From assembly GCA_022865365.1 (NCBI GenBank), contig JALHSW010000517.1:1-8663 (forward strand): a DNA stretch of 8,663 nucleotides, in the 5' to 3' direction. Positions 6,352-8,663 of this stretch are shown piece by piece; the first letter of the stretch is position 1; each line of letters begins with the position of its first letter. The position numbers and the translations under genes are program-made. The notes below the pieces were generated by a model. The model searched no databases and had not been told where the DNA came from. It was given only the letters and a program-made list of their open reading frames with translations. Source of the stretch: Acidimicrobiia bacterium. GTDB lineage: Bacteria; Actinomycetota; Acidimicrobiia; IMCC26256; PALSA-555.

Positions 6352-7518
6352 ATGGCCGAGCAACGGATCGTCGACGCCGACTGCCACATCCTCGAGCCAC
6401 CGGACATCTGGAAGAACTGGCTGCACGACAAGCACCAGGACAAGGCACCGAAGCTCGTCAAGGATCCGGCCGGGGGCGATGCGTGGCTCACGGCCGTCGG
6501 TGGTCAGCCGGATCCTATCGGCCTGGTGTCGACGCCGGGCATGCCGTTCGACGAGTTCCGGTGGTTCGGGGTCACCTACGACGAGGCCCGCACCGGTTGC
6601 TACAACGGTGAAGCACGCCTCGTCGACATGGACATCGACGGCGTGGACGCCGAGGTGCTGTTCCCACCCCAGCGCACGATGAGCCACTTCCTGGGTGACG
6701 ACGACGAAGACTTCGTGCTCGCGGGCGTCGACGCCTACAACAACTTCCTCTTCGAGGAGTTCTGCGCGCCCGACCCGAGGCGTCTCGTCGGCCTCGCGCA
6801 GATGCCGTCGATCGGGATCGACACCGCGGTCGACGCGCTGCGCAAGGCCAAGGCGCGCGGGGCCAAGGGTGTGATCATCTCGAACTGGCCGTCGGGTGGC
6901 GACAGCCTCTCATCCGACGACGACCCGTTCTGGGCCGCGGCGGTCGACGAGGGCATCCCGGTGTCGATCCACATCAACATCATCAGTCGTCAGCAGCGAG
7001 CCGCGGGTCGAAAGGCCGCGGCGACGAGCGGCAACGTACTGTACGACATGAGCAGTGAAGCGGCGCGGGCCAAAGCCATCGGCTCGATGAGCCACGTGTT
7101 CTCGATGACCGCCGGCTCGATGACCCAGATGCTCTTCAGCGGCGTGTTCGACCGCTACCCGGAACTGCAGATCTGTTGGATCGAGACCGGGGTCGGCTGG
7201 TTGCCGCACATGCTCGAGTCGATCGACGACCGCTACTGGCGCAACCGCTCGTGGGGCGAGCTGTCGATCAAGCACCCGCCGTCGGTGTACTGGCACCGCA
7301 ACAACGCGGCGTCGTTCATCAGCGACCGGTCGGGGATCGCCATGCGCCACGCGGTCGGCATCGAGAACATGATGTGGTCGAGCGACTACCCGCACCACGG
7401 CAACGACTGGCCCTACTCCCGCAAGGTCATCGAGGAGACGATGGGACAGATCCCGGGCGAGGAGAAGGCCCAGATCGTCGGCGGCAACGCCGCTCGTATC
7501 TGGCACCTCGACGACTGA
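6352..7518 (+). CDS. ACMSD-like amidohydrolase family (amidohydrolase_2) metal-dependent hydrolase or decarboxylase
   Basis: A 388-residue TIM-barrel protein of the amidohydrolase-related (ACMSD/gamma-resorcylate decarboxylase-like) family. The N-terminal IVDADCHILEPPDIW (6-20) is typical of a large actinobacterial clade; here the usual HxH metal motif is Asp10-x-His12. Further family points are SIHIN with His207, the WIETGVGWLP segment with Glu278, WSSDYPHHGNDWP with the probable catalytic or metal-binding Asp345, and the closing GGNAARIW. Members hydrolyse or decarboxylate small carboxylated or cyclic compounds using a divalent metal, usually in the cytoplasm; no signal peptide is seen. Its divergent arrangement with the CoA-transferase and the shared operator suggest it acts in the same catabolic pathway. 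Whether it is a hydrolase, hydratase or decarboxylase cannot be told from sequence. Confidence 0.9.
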   Translation: MAEQRIVDADCHILEPPDIWKNWLHDKHQDKAPKLVKDPAGGDAWLTAVGGQPDPIGLVSTPGMPFDEFRWFGVTYDEARTGCYNGEARLVDMDIDGVDAEVLFPPQRTMSHFLGDDDEDFVLAGVDAYNNFLFEEFCAPDPRRLVGLAQMPSIGIDTAVDALRKAKARGAKGVIISNWPSGGDSLSSDDDPFWAAAVDEGIPVSIHINIISRQQRAAGRKAAATSGNVLYDMSSEAARAKAIGSMSHVFSMTAGSMTQMLFSGVFDRYPELQICWIETGVGWLPHMLESIDDRYWRNRSWGELSIKHPPSVYWHRNNAASFISDRSGIAMRHAVGIENMMWSSDYPHHGNDWPYSRKVIEETMGQIPGEEKAQIVGGNAARIWHLDD

Positions 7519-7612
7519 GGACGAGGGACCGCGCCGCCGCCGCGATGGAGTAGTTCCGGCACGTTCTTGATGAGAGTCCCAATGTCACTCCGGGCGTCAG
7601 AAGCGTCGGGGC

Positions 7613-7641
7613 TTGCATTCGCCCGAATTACCACCTAGAGT
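7613..7641 (+). promoter_or_regulatory. Sigma70-like promoter for the surface-protein gene
   Basis: TTGCAT (-35, 7613-7618) and TAGAGT (-10, 7636-7641) are separated by an ideal 17 bases. Transcription would begin around 7647-7650, leaving an untranslated leader of about 150 nt before the ATG at 7799. It is the best promoter-like sequence I found in the window. The bases 7519-7612 upstream hold no gene and no clear terminator for the amidohydrolase. Confidence 0.6.
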
Positions 7642-7646
7642 GGGCG

Positions 7647-7798
7647 ATGTCACGGATAGTGATATCAGGGCGAGTGGGAGCGAAGACCCCCGACCGGTAC
7701 GTCGGTCACCTCTACGGTCGGGGCGAGCAGTGGTGAGACCGACCCATTCCAGGAGCGGTACGCGACCGCAAGGTCGTGGACCGGGAGGGGTGGGTTCG
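7647..7798 (+). ncRNA. Structured 5' leader with possible pseudoknot and a hairpin covering the ribosome-binding site
   Basis: Four pairings can be drawn. A 7-bp stem 7647-7653/7659-7665 (one G-U) lies near the expected transcript start. A perfect 9-bp stem CCCCGACCG/CGGTCGGGG joins 7688-7696 and 7715-7723. Loop bases GTCGGTCACC (7701-7710) can pair with 7732-7743 around a 2-nt bulge, forming an H-type pseudoknot. A three-tier hairpin joins 7742-7750/7787-7795, CGGT/ACCG (7756-7759/7780-7783) and 7762-7767/7772-7777, capped by a GCAA tetraloop, and takes the GGGAGGGG ribosome-binding region into its stem. The pseudoknot and last hairpin share 7742-7743, so they could compete. It does not match riboswitch classes I know by eye. 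All pairings are drawn by hand without energy calculation or covariation. Confidence 0.4.
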
Positions 7799-8663
7799 AT
7801 GAGAGGGACGACCGGACATCGCCGTCAGCAGCGGCTCGTGGCGCAGTTTGCGCTCGTGGCGCTGGTCGTGGGGATGCTGCTCACAGCGGTGGGAACTGCG
7901 TTCGCCGATAGCGAGGGAACCAGCGAAGGCCCAGCAGCCGCCGCCGAGTCGACCTCGACCACGGTTGCGGATCCCCCCAGCGAGGATCCACAGAGCGTGG
8001 ATACTCAGAGCGAGGATCCAGGCGTCACGACGACGTCCACGACCGCGCCGGCGGCCGATCCGCCCGCGGACCCGCCGCTCGCAGCGCGAGCTTCCTCCGA
8101 CGGAGACGTTGTCGCGCTCGACCCGCCGCCGGGGTGCCCGAAGAACAGCGACGGCACCTACACCTGCCCCCTCAATCCGGGGAATGTCGGTGCCACGAAC
8201 CCGGGCTTCTCAACGGTCACTCCGTTGAGCACGTGTCTCAACGGGCTGCCGTTGCCCGCGGGGCCGAACAACTGGGCGTGGCACTTCGTCGCACCCGGGA
8301 ACCACAAATTCATCTCCCTGACGGCGACCTTCCAGATCGCGGGGACCTTCACCAATGTTGTTCCGGTCAAGGGCGTGAACTCCGACCCGGACTTCTCGCA
8401 CCTCTTCCTGTTCACGGGCCAGGGTGACAAGTTGCTCAGCGCGACGGCGATCGTGGACGCGGATCTTCCCGGTGGTCACTTCCAGCTCAGCCATGTGTGC
8501 ACGGGCACCGCGGTCGAGGGCACCGGTTTCATCTCGGTGAAGAAGGTGATCGATCCGGCGGGTGGTCCGGCTCCGGCGGGTGCAGAGTTCAAGATGACGA
8601 TCAACTGCCCCGACGAGACGAACGACCAGGTGATCACGTTGACGGCACCGGACGGGCTGGGTC
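7799..8663 (+). CDS. Secreted, probably cell-surface protein with Pro/Thr-rich linker and prealbumin-like/DUF5979-type repeat (runs off the right edge)
   Basis: The frame is open from ATG 7799 to the window end: 288 codons and no stop. Residues 1-36 are a Sec signal peptide: a basic start (GHRRQQR), a hydrophobic core (VAQFALVALVVGMLL) and cleavage after AFA (34-36). Residues 37 to about 107 form a low-complexity Ser/Thr/Glu/Asp/Pro/Ala linker with a short repeat (SEDPQSVDTQSEDP). A Cys-containing beta-rich domain follows (about 108-240) with WAWHFVAPGNHKFISLTATF, HLFLFTGQGD and FQLSHVC, as in other actinobacterial surface proteins. From about 244, ISVKKVIDPAGGPAPAGAEFKMTINC looks like the start of a prealbumin-like or DUF5979-type stalk domain, often repeated before a C-terminal cell-wall anchor. 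GGGAGGGG sits about 8-9 bases before the ATG. In-frame GTGs at 7730 and 7733 would lengthen the signal peptide and are less likely. Role: surface display or adhesion, by inference. Confidence 0.75.
   Translation, partial: MRGTTGHRRQQRLVAQFALVALVVGMLLTAVGTAFADSEGTSEGPAAAAESTSTTVADPPSEDPQSVDTQSEDPGVTTTSTTAPAADPPADPPLAARASSDGDVVALDPPPGCPKNSDGTYTCPLNPGNVGATNPGFSTVTPLSTCLNGLPLPAGPNNWAWHFVAPGNHKFISLTATFQIAGTFTNVVPVKGVNSDPDFSHLFLFTGQGDKLLSATAIVDADLPGGHFQLSHVCTGTAVEGTGFISVKKVIDPAGGPAPAGAEFKMTINCPDETNDQVITLTAPDGLG

Noticed and set aside
6203..6448. N-terminal extension of the CoA-transferase to an ATG at 6448
   Set aside because: The extra 82 residues are not CaiB-like and overlap the divergent amidohydrolase start and the palindrome; the GTG at 6202 has a strong ribosome-binding site.
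468..7518. Naming the cluster as a steroid degradation locus
   Set aside because: The resemblance rests on common families; no ketosteroid, Kst, Hsa or Ipd gene is present and the operators do not look like KstR or KstR2 sites.
7594..7600. GCGTCAG half-site just upstream of the -35 of the surface-protein promoter
   Set aside because: Only one 7-bp half is present with no partner at the right distance; such a 7-mer is expected about once by chance in a window this size.
7519..7612. Possible terminator after the amidohydrolase in the CCGCGCCGCCGCCGCG stretch
   Set aside because: The stretch is GC-rich but does not form a convincing hairpin, and no U-tract follows.
7730..7798. In-frame GTG starts at 7730 and 7733 for the surface protein
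   Set aside because: They would place 22-23 polar residues before a normal signal peptide and lack a good ribosome-binding site, whereas the ATG at 7799 follows GGGAGGGG.

Overview
The window comes from a high-GC actinobacterium. Codon use strongly favours G/C in the third position, GTG is used as a start beside ATG, and the proteins belong to families abundant in Acidimicrobiia and mycobacteria: a mycobacterial-type SDR with a C-terminal extension, a FAS1-like MaoC protein, a tandem CaiB protein and a DADxH-type amidohydrolase. I cannot name a species from the sequence alone.

Layout. 1-375 (-) is the N-terminal part of a small multi-span membrane protein that runs off the left edge. 468-2240 (-) is a two-gene operon: a 311-aa SDR of the multifunctional-enzyme type, then a crotonase 9 bases later. 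2392-3706 (+) is a divergent two-gene operon: a FAS1-like/MaoC N-type dehydratase and a classical SDR. A very strong hairpin (3710-3762) fills the gap between this operon and the convergent 809-aa tandem CaiB/BaiF CoA-transferase (3773-6202, -). Divergent from the transferase is a 388-aa ACMSD-like amidohydrolase (6352-7518, +). From about 7519 the content changes: a good sigma70-like promoter, a structured leader of about 150 nt, and the 5' part of a secreted, probably cell-surface protein (7799 to the right edge).

How the genes work together. The six central genes look like one acyl-CoA catabolic system. The CoA-transferase would activate an acid, the two SDRs and the MaoC protein would do beta-oxidation-like dehydrogenation or hydration steps, and the crotonase and amidohydrolase would do a further C-C or C-X cleavage. 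The strongest support is regulatory: both divergent promoter regions carry nearly the same 16-bp palindrome (CTGACGTCGGCGTCAC at 2283-2298 and CTGACGCCGGCGTCAG at 6252-6267). This suggests one TetR-like or similar dimeric regulator, encoded outside the window, controlling all four transcription units. The substrate cannot be read from the sequence; a steroid, terpenoid or branched/cyclic acid is a guess from family resemblance only.

No rRNA, tRNA, CRISPR array, insertion sequence or phage gene was seen.
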